From contig JAKSQR010000020.1 of assembly GCA_024404065.1 (NCBI GenBank), positions 1-16,606 on the forward strand: a stretch of DNA of 16,606 nucleotides, given 5' to 3'. The notes under the pieces are model-generated. The model made no database searches, was not told the origin of the DNA, and saw only the letters and a list, made by a program, of their open reading frames with translations. A program made the position numbers and the translations under genes. The stretch is from Clostridia bacterium. Its GTDB lineage: Bacteria; Bacillota; Clostridia; Oscillospirales; Acutalibacteraceae. Positions 1-6,882 of the stretch are shown in pieces (the first letter of the stretch is position 1; each line of letters starts with the position of its first letter).

Positions 1-18
1 AAAAGGAGCTGATTTTTT
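1..18. terminator. Half of a probable terminator hairpin cut by the window edge
   Basis: The first bases read AAAAGGAGCTGATTTTTT on the plus strand, which looks like a loop remnant, one stem arm (GGAGCTGA) and a T6 tract. On the minus strand the same bases give A6 followed by TCAGCTCC, the usual opening arm of a bidirectional terminator just after the MATE gene's stop codon. The partner arm would lie outside the window, so this is an inference from one arm only. Confidence 0.35.
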
Positions 19-22
19 ATGC

Positions 23-1390
23 TTAATCCTTAGCCTGTTGCTTATATTTTTTATTAACTATGTGTATTACAAACATATAGCATATCATCTGCATTATAAA
101 TGTACATACCCACGAAAGCGGATAAGAAATAAACAGATACCTTACATTGCGGTTTGCGGGGAAGAAATAATAAATCCATATTACTCTTATGGCAACTGTG
201 CCTATAAGCGATAATACCATAGGCACTGCGGAGTAACCCATACCCCTCATTGCACCTGCCGTGCAATCCATAAATCCGCACATAAAGTAAGTAAGTGTGC
301 TGAGTGCAAATATCTCAACACCGTAGGTAATAACCTCAGGGTTATCTGAATATAATCCTATAAGCTGAGGTCTTAAAATATATACAAAAGCACCTGCGGC
401 AAAGCCTATTGTAAGCTCAAGTATAAGGGAATAATAAAAGCTCTTTTTCATTCGTTTAAGCTTGCCTGCGCCTAAATTCTGGCTTACAAAGCTCATACAG
501 CCCTGTGTGATAGAGTTTATTGTAACAAACATAAAGCCGAATATGTTATTTGATGCCGCATAGCCTGCTACCGCATTCTCGCCGAAGCTGTTTACCGAGC
601 TTTGCAGAAGGGCGTTTGAGGCAGTAATTACGGTAGTCTGAAGACCTGCAGGCACACCTATTCTGAGTATCTGCTTAAGTATGCTTTTATCTATGCAGAT
701 TTTTCTTATATCCAGCTTATAGCAGGTATCACTTTTAATAAGAGTTACAAGTATCATAACGCAGGAGAGCAGCTGTGAAATTGCAGTAGCTATAGCTACG
801 CCTGCCACACTCATTTTGAATACCGTAACAAATATAACATTGAGTATTGCATTTACCACACCTGATATTATCAGGTAAATCATAGGTCTTTTGGTATCCC
901 CTACCGCTCTTAAAACTGCGGCACCGAAGTTATAAAGCATAAAAAATGGAGTGCCCAAAAAGTAAATTCTTATATAAAGCTTTGATAAGCCTATAATACT
1001 GTCGGGTGTGCCTAAGAGCCTGAGTGCGGGCTGAGCCAAAGCAATGCCAAGTGCCATTGACAGAACGCCCGATATTATAGCTGTAAGTATAGCAGTATGC
1101 ACTGCTCTTTCAGTGCGTTTCTCATCCTCTGCACCATAGTAGCGGGCAACCGTTACGTTCACTCCCAAGGAAATGCCAATAAAGAAATTAACGAAAATAT
1201 GTATTATAAAGGTTGAGGCACCTACTGCTGCAAGAGCATTGCTTCCGCTGAATCTGCCCACAACAACAAGGTCCACTGCATTAAACAAAAGCTGAAGTAT
1301 GCCCGAAAAAATAAGGGGAAGGGCAAATGAAATCAGCTTAGGCATCAGTGAACCAGAGCACATATCAATTTCGTATCTGTTGCGTTTCAA
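23..1390 (-). CDS. MATE-family multidrug/cation antiporter
   Basis: A 455-residue integral membrane protein of the MATE (multidrug and toxic compound extrusion) family, expected to export organic cations or drugs across the cytoplasmic membrane in exchange for Na+ or H+. The N-terminal block (KRNRYEIDM, then SLMPKLISFALPLIFSG and LFNAVDLVVVGRF) is characteristic of Firmicutes MATE proteins, and about 12 hydrophobic segments follow in two homologous halves. I chose a TTG start at 1390 because family members begin MKRNKYEIDM; the frame stays open to an ATG at 1438, but that extension lies inside the upstream ATPase gene and has no family match. The TTG is 5 bases after the ATPase stop, with AGAAAGAAG upstream as the ribosome site, so translation is probably coupled. 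It is the last gene of the lar/nickel unit; substrate unknown. Confidence 0.9.
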   Translation of the reverse strand: MKRNRYEIDMCSGSLMPKLISFALPLIFSGILQLLFNAVDLVVVGRFSGSNALAAVGASTFIIHIFVNFFIGISLGVNVTVARYYGAEDEKRTERAVHTAILTAIISGVLSMALGIALAQPALRLLGTPDSIIGLSKLYIRIYFLGTPFFMLYNFGAAVLRAVGDTKRPMIYLIISGVVNAILNVIFVTVFKMSVAGVAIATAISQLLSCVMILVTLIKSDTCYKLDIRKICIDKSILKQILRIGVPAGLQTTVITASNALLQSSVNSFGENAVAGYAASNNIFGFMFVTINSITQGCMSFVSQNLGAGKLKRMKKSFYYSLILELTIGFAAGAFVYILRPQLIGLYSDNPEVITYGVEIFALSTLTYFMCGFMDCTAGAMRGMGYSAVPMVLSLIGTVAIRVIWIYYFFPANRNVRYLFISYPLSWVCTFIMQMICYMFVIHIVNKKYKQQAKD

Positions 1391-1395
1391 AGGGG

Positions 1396-2139
1396 TTAAT
1401 CTTCTTTCTTTAAAAATGCAGGCACCCCTGCCATACATAATGGCAGCTCAAGACCGTTTTCTTCAAGAAGGGTTTTATCGCTTAATATGTCAGTTGCTTT
1501 ACCGTCTGCAACAATTTTGCCGTCGTTTATAAGTATAACTCTGTTGCAGGTTTCAAGCACCATATCAAGGTCATGGCTTGCAATTATTTTAGTAACGGGA
1601 ATTACATTAAGTATATTTATAAGATTTCTTCTGTTATGTGGGTCAAGAGCAGCAGAGGGCTCATCAAGGAGCATTATTTCAGGCTCCATAGTAAGTATGG
1701 TAGCAACTGCAGCCATTCGCTTTTCACCGCCTGAAAGCTTGTGGTTTTGCTTGTTTTTAAGACCAGCTATACCAAGCTTTTCAAGGGTTTCCTCTGCTTT
1801 CTTTTCAGCATCAGCTCTGCTTATGCCATAGTTTACAGGGCCAAAAACCATATCGTCTATAACCTTTGGCATAAACATCTGATTATCGCTGTCCTGCAGC
1901 ACATAGCCTACCATTTTTCTTATATCAGCAAGATTCTTTTTGCAAAGCTCCTTGCCATCAAAGGATATTACTCCCTCAGTTTCAATAAGACCAAGCATAG
2001 ATTTGAGCAATGTGCTTTTGCCCGCACCATTTGCTCCTATAAGACCTACCTGCTCCCCTGCTTCAACCTTAAATGAGAGGTCATGCAGCACTACTGTGCC
2101 GTCAGCATATTTACTTGTTAAGTTTACACACTCTATCAT
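1396..2139 (-). CDS. larO: Nickel/cobalt ECF transporter ATPase (NikO/CbiO/LarO type)
   Basis: A 247-residue ABC ATPase that powers the energy-coupling-factor metal importer whose other subunits are encoded immediately upstream. Visible motifs in order are Walker A GANGAGKST (residues 35-43), the Q-loop in GYVLQDSDNQMF (Q82; the DNQ pattern is typical of CbiO/EcfA ATPases), signature LSGGE (135-139), Walker B IMLLDE (155-160) and the switch His189 in ASHD. The ATG at 2139 follows TAGGAGATAAA, and the ribosome site sits over the stop region of the preceding transmembrane gene (8 bases between genes). The family is certain. The metal is inferred as nickel because the substrate subunit is of the NikMN fusion type and the operon makes a nickel cofactor. 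The symbol is by analogy with the Lactobacillus plantarum lar system. Confidence 0.93.
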   Translation of the reverse strand: MIECVNLTSKYADGTVVLHDLSFKVEAGEQVGLIGANGAGKSTLLKSMLGLIETEGVISFDGKELCKKNLADIRKMVGYVLQDSDNQMFMPKVIDDMVFGPVNYGISRADAEKKAEETLEKLGIAGLKNKQNHKLSGGEKRMAAVATILTMEPEIMLLDEPSAALDPHNRRNLINILNVIPVTKIIASHDLDMVLETCNRVILINDGKIVADGKATDILSDKTLLEENGLELPLCMAGVPAFLKKED

Positions 2140-2147
2140 TTTATCTC

Positions 2148-2948
2148 CTATAAGGCAAGTGAGCCAAGGTATGCGGGTATATTAAAATATCTTGTAAATA
2201 TTATAAGCACTATACAAATAATTGCAACTACCCACGAGTATTTATTTTTGTTTTCTTTCTCAGGGTAATCTATAACCCCATTAAAGCCACGCAACAGCAT
2301 ACTTTCATATAATGCCTGCGCCCTGTCCATACTTCTTAAAATCAGCTGACCAAGAAATGAGCCCCAGGCTGAAATGTGTATGCCCTTCTGACCAGGTGCC
2401 CTGAGATGATAGGCATCCGTCATATTTGCAACCTCCTCAAGCAAAACGGAAATATATCTTACCGTAAGCAGGAAAAGGGAGGTTAATATTTTAGGGCAAT
2501 GTATTTTATTGAGAGCGGCACATATCTCCTCAGCAGTTGTGGTAGCTACAAGCAGGAATGACGCCATAAGGCAAAATACACCTTTAAGCATAAGTGTAAC
2601 CATTGAAATCACACCGCCGCTTACGCCTACTGTACCGATATATGTGATAACAGCTTTATCAAAAAACGGATTAAGAAGACCTACACAGCACACAAGAGGC
2701 ATTACTATACGCAGCTTCTTAAAGCATGTGCTAACGGGTATAAGGCTGAATTGATAGCCAATTATGGGGAAAAGCACCATCGGAATTATGCCCCATAAAT
2801 CATACTTATGGAAGGATACAGTTGTAATAATGTAGATTATTGTAAGTGCCATTTTTGATAATGGGCTTAATCTGTGCATAGGGGAATTTATGCTTGTAAG
2901 CTTATCTATCCCCCTGAGCTCATCAATAGCTCTCTCTGCCTTATTCAC
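2148..2948 (-). CDS. larQ: Nickel/cobalt ECF transporter transmembrane subunit (NikQ/CbiQ/LarQ type)
   Basis: A 266-residue membrane protein of the CbiQ/EcfT family, the scaffold subunit that couples the ATPase to the metal-binding permease component. The N-terminal RGIDKLTSINSPMHRLSPLSKM resembles the CbiQ entry sequence. Hydrophobic segments follow, then the two coupling motifs of the family: AYHLRAPG (the Ala-Arg-Gly-like segment) and SMLLRGFNG. The start is GTG at 2948, supported by a strong AAAGGAGGGATACG ribosome site. It lies 37 bases after the permease stop and 8 bases before the ATPase start, so all three transporter genes are co-transcribed. Confidence 0.9.
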   Translation of the reverse strand: MNKAERAIDELRGIDKLTSINSPMHRLSPLSKMALTIIYIITTVSFHKYDLWGIIPMVLFPIIGYQFSLIPVSTCFKKLRIVMPLVCCVGLLNPFFDKAVITYIGTVGVSGGVISMVTLMLKGVFCLMASFLLVATTTAEEICAALNKIHCPKILTSLFLLTVRYISVLLEEVANMTDAYHLRAPGQKGIHISAWGSFLGQLILRSMDRAQALYESMLLRGFNGVIDYPEKENKNKYSWVVAIICIVLIIFTRYFNIPAYLGSLAL

Positions 2949-2985
2949 CGTATCCCTCCTTTCGTTTATTTAATAATTAAGTAAA

Positions 2986-4044
2986 TCAGTCTTCTTTTTT
3001 CTTTGCTGATTTTCTTGCTGCACCACCTGCAATACATACAAGGGCAGCAATAGCAGCAACACCTGCTGCACCAACAACGCCTGATACTGATGTACCTGCA
3101 GCATTGTCGGGATTGCTTGAAAATGCGTAATCAGGAAGGATTGAAAGCTTTTCCTGAATAGCTGCAGCCTTATCTGCTGCTGCAGACTGATTACCATAAT
3201 CCTCCTCGTCAAGGCCCATATTTGCTGAATAGCCTTCCTCTGCATTACCAAAGAGTGACCACTCAAGACCGTCAGGATTACCACTTGCAAAGAGTGAGAA
3301 GATACCGCCTGTTATAACAGCGATAACTGCAAGCACAATAATAGTTGTTTTGAATGAAAGCTTCTGCTTTGCCTGAGCATTTGCCTTGACACCGCTGAGT
3401 ATTTCAGGCCTTGCTTCATTTACAAATACAAGAATTGCTGATGTAATAAGACCCTCAACAAGACCAATTGCAAGGTGAATGGGCTGCATAAGGCCACAGA
3501 ATTTACCAAAGGGAAGCTCTGTAATACCTGAAAGTGATGTTTCAACTACAACTGAAAATGCGCCAAGCTGAAGTGTAACAATACAGCCGATAATACTTGC
3601 AAGTATTACCTTAACTCTGTTGTTAAGCTTTGTGCCCATAATAGGCTTCCAGATAAGGAAGTAGCCTACGAAGCAGCCGTAGAATGCCATATTCCATACA
3701 TTTGCACCAAGTGCCATAAGGCCACCATCTGCAAAGAAAAGGCCCTGAATGGCAAGCACTACTATCATAGATAAAAAGCCTGCCCACGGTCCAAGCAAAG
3801 CACTCAGCAGGAAGCCACCACAGATGTGACCTGATGAGCCTGTGCCGGGAATAGTATAGTTAATCATCTGTGCTGAGAATACAAGAGCTGCCATAACTGC
3901 CATAACGGGAAGCTTGCTGTATTCCTTTACTGATGATTTTTCTTCTTTTCTGATTTTATAAATTGAGAGACCTGCTGCTACTGTTGAAGCACCGTACATT
4001 ACGGTTGCAACTGAAGGAGCAAGCAGCGCATCTGCCATGTGCAT
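2986..4044 (-). CDS. larMN: Fused nickel ECF permease substrate subunit (NikM-NikN, LarMN type)
   Basis: A 352-residue S-component of a nickel importer, combining a CbiM/NikM domain with a C-terminal NikN (PDGLE) domain. The protein begins MHMADALL; in this family the N-terminal amine, His2 and a later His (here probably His73 in SGHICGG) form the square-planar Ni/Co site. Further hallmarks are LLGPWAGF, LFFADGGLMALGANVWNM and, after a helix near 233-252, NPDGLEWSL (256-264). LPDYAF follows near 303-308 and a final membrane helix near 321-341. Fusion of M and N parts is typical of nickel rather than cobalt systems. The ribosome site AAAGGAG is inside the last codons of larC2, only 2 bases between the frames, which ties nickel import to cofactor synthesis. 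Confidence 0.92.
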   Translation of the reverse strand: MHMADALLAPSVATVMYGASTVAAGLSIYKIRKEEKSSVKEYSKLPVMAVMAALVFSAQMINYTIPGTGSSGHICGGFLLSALLGPWAGFLSMIVVLAIQGLFFADGGLMALGANVWNMAFYGCFVGYFLIWKPIMGTKLNNRVKVILASIIGCIVTLQLGAFSVVVETSLSGITELPFGKFCGLMQPIHLAIGLVEGLITSAILVFVNEARPEILSGVKANAQAKQKLSFKTTIIVLAVIAVITGGIFSLFASGNPDGLEWSLFGNAEEGYSANMGLDEEDYGNQSAAADKAAAIQEKLSILPDYAFSSNPDNAAGTSVSGVVGAAGVAAIAALVCIAGGAARKSAKKKED

Positions 4045-4046
4045 AA

Positions 4047-4472
4047 TTATTTCTCCTTTATGATATCCAAAACCTGAGCAAAGGTTAAATCATTTTCCTT
4101 TGCGATTTTTGCAATATCATCATATTCGTATTTTTCTTTTTTTACACCATAGCCCTCAGAGATTTTCTTCCTTACAGTGCCGTATGGAGTATTCACCTCT
4201 TCAGTTCTGCGGTCTAAAACGTAGCGTTCGTAAAGCTTTTTACGAATGCCGATAGTTGTGGTATGCTTAAAAATAAGCTCTGCCATTTTTTCTTCGTCCT
4301 GCTCATTGCACATTACAGTAAGCATTGTGGCAGGGCGGTTTTTCTTCATATAAATCGGCTGAGTATAAACATCCACAGCACCTGCTTCAAGCAGGGTATC
4401 CATAGCGTAACCTATTGCTTCTGCTGTCATATCATCTATATTACAGCAAAGCTCAACTACAAGCTTATTCAT
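4047..4472 (-). CDS. larC2: LarC C-terminal part, nickel insertion protein (LarC2)
   Basis: A 141-residue protein corresponding to the C-terminal half of LarC, the CTP-dependent nickel insertase (cyclometallase) that completes the NPN cofactor. Recognisable blocks include LVVELCCNIDDMTAEAIGYAMD near the start, the GAVDVYTQPIYMKKNRPATML block, and TTIGIRKKLYERYVL followed by a KYEYDDIAKIAKEN tail. The ATG at 4472 overlaps the larC1 stop as ATGA. In L. plantarum, larC is likewise two frames joined by a programmed frameshift; in many other bacteria it is one frame of about 400 codons. Here 248 + 141 residues equals the usual total, so nothing appears to be missing. Whether the product is a separate subunit or a frameshift fusion cannot be decided from sequence alone. 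Confidence 0.9.
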   Translation of the reverse strand: MNKLVVELCCNIDDMTAEAIGYAMDTLLEAGAVDVYTQPIYMKKNRPATMLTVMCNEQDEEKMAELIFKHTTTIGIRKKLYERYVLDRRTEEVNTPYGTVRKKISEGYGVKKEKYEYDDIAKIAKENDLTFAQVLDIIKEK

Positions 4473-5215
4473 TCTGTTTCCCCCATATATATTCTTACGC
4501 AGTTAGGTCTGGGAAAATCCTTATTGCCCATACCATAGCCTGCCTTTATATTTTTTATCTCAGGCATATCACAGTAATCTGAAGCAAAGTAGGTAACAAG
4601 AGCCGCCCCCGTAGGAGTACAAAGCTCGCCTTTAATTTCATCACTGTATGATGGTACGCCCTCAAGTATATTGGCAGTAGCGGGTGCGGGTACAGGTAAA
4701 ATACCATGTGCACACTTAACCATTCCGCTGCCTGTGTTTATTGGGGAAGCAATTATTCTTTCAGCACCGAGCTTATCCATAAGCCAGCAAACTGCCACAA
4801 CATCAGCAACTGCATCCATTGTGCCAACCTCGTGAAAGTGAATATCAGTAACAGGAACTCCATGTACCTCACTTTCAGCCTTTGCTATTATGTTATAAAC
4901 ATTCAGTGCGTCCGACTTAACCTTATCGTTTACATTAAGCTCATTTATGATATGGCTTATATGGTGCATACCGCTGCCGTGATGATGCTCAGAGAGTACC
5001 TCTTCGCACTCCTCAACACCATTTATGGTTACGCTTATATGAGTACCTGTAACACCAAGCTTTTCGCTTTTTGTCATCTCATATTTTACTGCGGGTATAC
5101 CAATAAGGTTAAGCTCATTTACTATTTTATGAGGGTTATTCATAAGCTCCACAAGTGCAGCTGTAAGCATATCCCCTGCGGCTCCCATACCGCAATCAAT
5201 ATAAATTGTTTTCAT
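4469..5215 (-). CDS. larC1: LarC N-terminal part, nickel insertion protein (LarC1)
   Basis: A 248-residue N-terminal half of LarC (old name DUF111), which together with LarC2 inserts nickel into the dithiolated pyridinium mononucleotide made by LarB and LarE. The start IYIDCGMGAAGDMLTAAL is the family's opening motif. A histidine-rich stretch (His77-79, 84, 85, 88: SEHHHGSGMHHISH) fits metal binding. VHFHEVG-like DIHFHEVGTMDAVADVV and SPINTGSGMVKCAHGILPVPAPAT are conserved blocks, and PTGAAL follows near residue 202. The protein ends GYGMGNKDFPRPNCVRIYMGETE, where unsplit LarC proteins continue. ATG 5215 overlaps the larB stop as ATGA and the TGA at 4469-4471 overlaps the larC2 start. Confidence 0.92.
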   Translation of the reverse strand: MKTIYIDCGMGAAGDMLTAALVELMNNPHKIVNELNLIGIPAVKYEMTKSEKLGVTGTHISVTINGVEECEEVLSEHHHGSGMHHISHIINELNVNDKVKSDALNVYNIIAKAESEVHGVPVTDIHFHEVGTMDAVADVVAVCWLMDKLGAERIIASPINTGSGMVKCAHGILPVPAPATANILEGVPSYSDEIKGELCTPTGAALVTYFASDYCDMPEIKNIKAGYGMGNKDFPRPNCVRIYMGETE

Positions 5216-5967
5216 CCTTTGCTCTCCATGTGATTTATCATACTTGCCATATAGCCTGCACCAAAGCCGTTATCAATATTAACTACACTTACACCGCTTG
5301 CGCAGGAGTTAAGCATAGATAACAAAGCTGAAAGACCTTCAAATGCGGCACCATAGCCTACGCTTGTAGGCACAGCAATTACAGGGCAATCTGCAAGACC
5401 GCCTATAACACTGGCAAGTGCGCCCTCCATACCTGCAATGGCAATAATTACACTAGCTCCCATAATATCATCAAGATGGGAAAGAGTACGGTGAAGCCCT
5501 GCAACGCCTACATCATAAAGGCGTACAACCTCATTCTTATGCACCTCAGCGGTAACTGCAGCCTCCTCAGCAACGGGTATATCAGAAGTGCCGCCTGTGG
5601 CTACTACTATTTTACCTATGCCGTCGGGAGCGGGTATTTCACCAACAATGCCAATGCGAGCCTCTTTACGATAATCAAGGCTGATTTTTTCGTTTACGAT
5701 TTTTGCGCTTTCTTCTGAAAGGCGGGTAATGAGGATGGTAGCTGCGCCATTATCTTTAAGGGAATTGGCAATAGCTATAATCTGCTCAGGGGTTTTACCT
5801 GCACCATAGATTACCTCCGGTGCCCCCTGAAGCTTTGTGCGGTGATGGTCAACCTTGGCAAAGCCTAAGTCCTCAAAGGGTTCTTTTTTGATGATAAGCA
5901 TTGCTTCATCAATAGTCATTTCACCTGACTGTACCTTTGTGAGTACCTCTTTTAATTCGGTTTTCAT
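5212..5967 (-). CDS. larB: Nicotinic acid adenine dinucleotide carboxylase/hydrolase LarB
   Basis: A 251-residue LarB, which carboxylates the pyridinium ring of NaAD at C5 and hydrolyses the phosphoanhydride to give pyridinium-3,5-dicarboxylic acid mononucleotide and AMP, the first step of NPN synthesis. The C-terminal half is PurE (AIR carboxylase)-like, with ATGGTSDIPVAEEA (123-136), DVGVAGLHR (152-160), AGMEGALASVIGGL (178-191) and PTSVGYGA (200-207). Cys222 in LNSCASGV matches the nucleophilic cysteine reported for L. plantarum LarB (Cys221). The N-terminal segment carries the family LGFAKVDHHR motif. ATG at 5967 overlaps the larE stop by four bases (ATGA) behind GAGGAGGTG. Confidence 0.95.
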   Translation of the reverse strand: MKTELKEVLTKVQSGEMTIDEAMLIIKKEPFEDLGFAKVDHHRTKLQGAPEVIYGAGKTPEQIIAIANSLKDNGAATILITRLSEESAKIVNEKISLDYRKEARIGIVGEIPAPDGIGKIVVATGGTSDIPVAEEAAVTAEVHKNEVVRLYDVGVAGLHRTLSHLDDIMGASVIIAIAGMEGALASVIGGLADCPVIAVPTSVGYGAAFEGLSALLSMLNSCASGVSVVNIDNGFGAGYMASMINHMESKG

Positions 5968-6710
5968 CTTTGCACCTCCTCATCTAAAATCACATAGCTG
6001 TAATACTTTGAAAACTCAGTTTTAATCTCTTCCATTTTTTCAAGAGCTTTACTGTAATCATTCAGCTTAACCTGAATTTTTGCAGTATCCCCCACCATAC
6101 GCACTCTGAAATCTGTAAAACCAAGGGAGAAAAGGTAATTCTCTGCCTTTTCGGTTTTAATCAGCTTTTCAGCGGTGATTGTTTCACCTGTTTTAATGCG
6201 GGTAGCAAGGCAGGCGTAAGCAGGCTTATCGTGAGTAAAAAGACCTGCCTCAAGTGAGAGCGACCTTATCTGCTGTTTTGTAAGGTTACACTCACGCAAT
6301 GGAGATTTTACCTCTAGCTCCTGCAGTGCCTTAAAGCCTGGTCTGTCGTTTATGTCGTCACTTGCATTTGTACCGTCAAGTATTATTTCATAGCCATCTG
6401 CTCCGGCACTTTGCAGAATGGTGCTGAAAATAAGATTTTTACAGTAATAGCATCTGTTTGCGGGGTTTGAACAAATCTCTGCTGATGAGAGTACATCTGC
6501 CTTAATTATTTTTAGCTCTGCCCCTATTTCCTTTGCAAATCTTACTGCGTCATCCAGCTCAAACTGTGGCTGAAACTGTGATTTAACATAGTAGGCTGTG
6601 ACCTTCTCTGCATGCTGAACAGCTTTATAAAGTAAAAATGCACTGTCAACACCACCTGAGAAAGCAATAGCTACCTTTGGATTAGCGGTAAAAAAATCTT
6701 TAAGGGTCAT
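5964..6710 (-). CDS. larE: ATP-dependent sacrificial sulfur transferase LarE
   Basis: A 248-residue PP-loop ATPase that AMPylates the two carboxylates of the LarB product and installs sulfur, yielding the bis-thiocarboxylate that LarC metallates. The PP-loop SGGVDS is at residues 18-23. NRCYYCK (Cys87, Cys90), LDGTNASD (111-118), SPLRE (136-140) and the PAYACLATRI segment with Cys167 follow. By position Cys167 corresponds to the sacrificial cysteine of L. plantarum LarE (Cys176). No cysteine occurs after 167, which argues for the single-use, sulfur-donating type rather than one with a clustered three-cysteine [4Fe-4S] site. I placed the start at the ATG at 6710, directly behind GGGAGGTGAGAGT. 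The frame stays open 22 codons further to an ATG at 6776, but those codons span a terminator-like hairpin and do not match the family. It is the first gene of the operon. Confidence 0.94.
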   Translation of the reverse strand: MTLKDFFTANPKVAIAFSGGVDSAFLLYKAVQHAEKVTAYYVKSQFQPQFELDDAVRFAKEIGAELKIIKADVLSSAEICSNPANRCYYCKNLIFSTILQSAGADGYEIILDGTNASDDINDRPGFKALQELEVKSPLRECNLTKQQIRSLSLEAGLFTHDKPAYACLATRIKTGETITAEKLIKTEKAENYLFSLGFTDFRVRMVGDTAKIQVKLNDYSKALEKMEEIKTEFSKYYSYVILDEEVQR

Positions 6711-6714
6711 ACTC

Positions 6715-6780
6715 TCACCTCCCTGAAACAAAAAAGACGCACAAATCCCTGTAGGATTTGTACGCCTTCGTGACATACAT
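6715..6780 (-). other. Possible 21-codon leader ORF before larE
   Basis: An ATG at 6780 opens a 21-codon frame (MYVTKAYKSYRDLCVFFVSGR) whose TGA lies inside the larE ribosome site, 4 bases before the larE ATG. It runs through the whole terminator-like hairpin at 6736-6766, so a translating ribosome would disrupt that hairpin. However, the sequence upstream (TTTTTAACCATTTATT) has no purine-rich ribosome site, so translation is doubtful. The position is seen in the sequence; the regulatory role is speculation. Confidence 0.2.
6730..6766 (-). terminator. Terminator-like hairpin in the larE leader (possible attenuator)
   Basis: On the minus strand, GGCGTACAAATCC pairs with GGATTTGTGCGTC around a TACAG loop. 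This gives 13 pairs with two G-T wobbles, the inner eight perfect, followed directly by T6. It ends about 9 bases before the larE ribosome site GGGAGG. It may stop read-through from the ABC-F gene (170 bases upstream, with no other terminator seen) or act as a leader attenuator for the lar operon. The plus strand has no T-tract, so it works in one direction only. Confidence 0.75.
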
Positions 6781-6807
6781 AATAAATGGTTAAAAAGAAT
6801 TAAAACT

Positions 6808-6844
6808 TAAAGCTTCGGCTTTATAAAGATTTCTTCGTGAAATC
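6808..6844 (-). other. Two small hairpins in the larE leader
   Basis: Reading the minus strand from the predicted transcript start, GATTTC-ACGAA-GAAATC (6828-6844) and then TAAAGC-CGAA-GCTTTA (6808-6823) each form a perfect six-pair stem. Part of the first loop, TCACGAAG (6833-6840), recurs at 6766-6773, immediately before the terminator-like hairpin. I do not recognise a named riboswitch class here; NiCo, cobalamin and preQ1 consensus elements were not apparent. Confidence 0.45.
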
Positions 6845-6853
6845 AGCCTCTAT

Positions 6854-6882
6854 AATATATCATATAAATTAAAATAATACAA
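6854..6882 (-). promoter_or_regulatory. Probable sigma-A promoter for the lar/nickel operon
   Basis: On the minus strand TTGTAT (6877-6882), a 17-base spacer and TATATT (6854-6859) form a good housekeeping promoter; TATTAT two bases downstream is an alternative -10. It would start transcription near 6845, placing the first leader hairpin at the RNA 5' end and leaving about 135 bases of leader before larE. Confidence 0.55.

Noticed and set aside
1391..1438. N-terminal extension of the MATE protein from an ATG at 1438
   Set aside because: The extra residues lie within the ATPase coding sequence and do not resemble MATE proteins; the TTG at 1390 gives the family's normal N-terminus.
4476..4490. 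GGGAAAC, a classic -1 slippery heptamer, near the end of larC1
   Set aside because: Read in the larC1 frame the codons are GGG-GAA-ACA, so the heptamer G-GGA-AAC is in the wrong phase for a standard simultaneous -1 slip from larC1 into larC2. A frameshift may still occur by another route, but this motif is not evidence for it.
4469..5215. larC1 as a pseudogene with a premature stop
   Set aside because: Both halves together give the full LarC length, the break is at the same domain boundary as in L. plantarum, and larC2 has its own overlapping ATG, so a natural split is more likely than decay.
4706..5233. Long plus-strand open frame opposite larC1
   Set aside because: It is antisense to a well-conserved gene, has no ribosome site or family resemblance, and a composition expected of a shadow frame.
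6711..6776. LarE N-terminal extension from the ATG at 6776
   Set aside because: It would translate through a terminator-like hairpin and has no ribosome site, while the ATG at 6710 has an excellent one and gives the normal LarE start.
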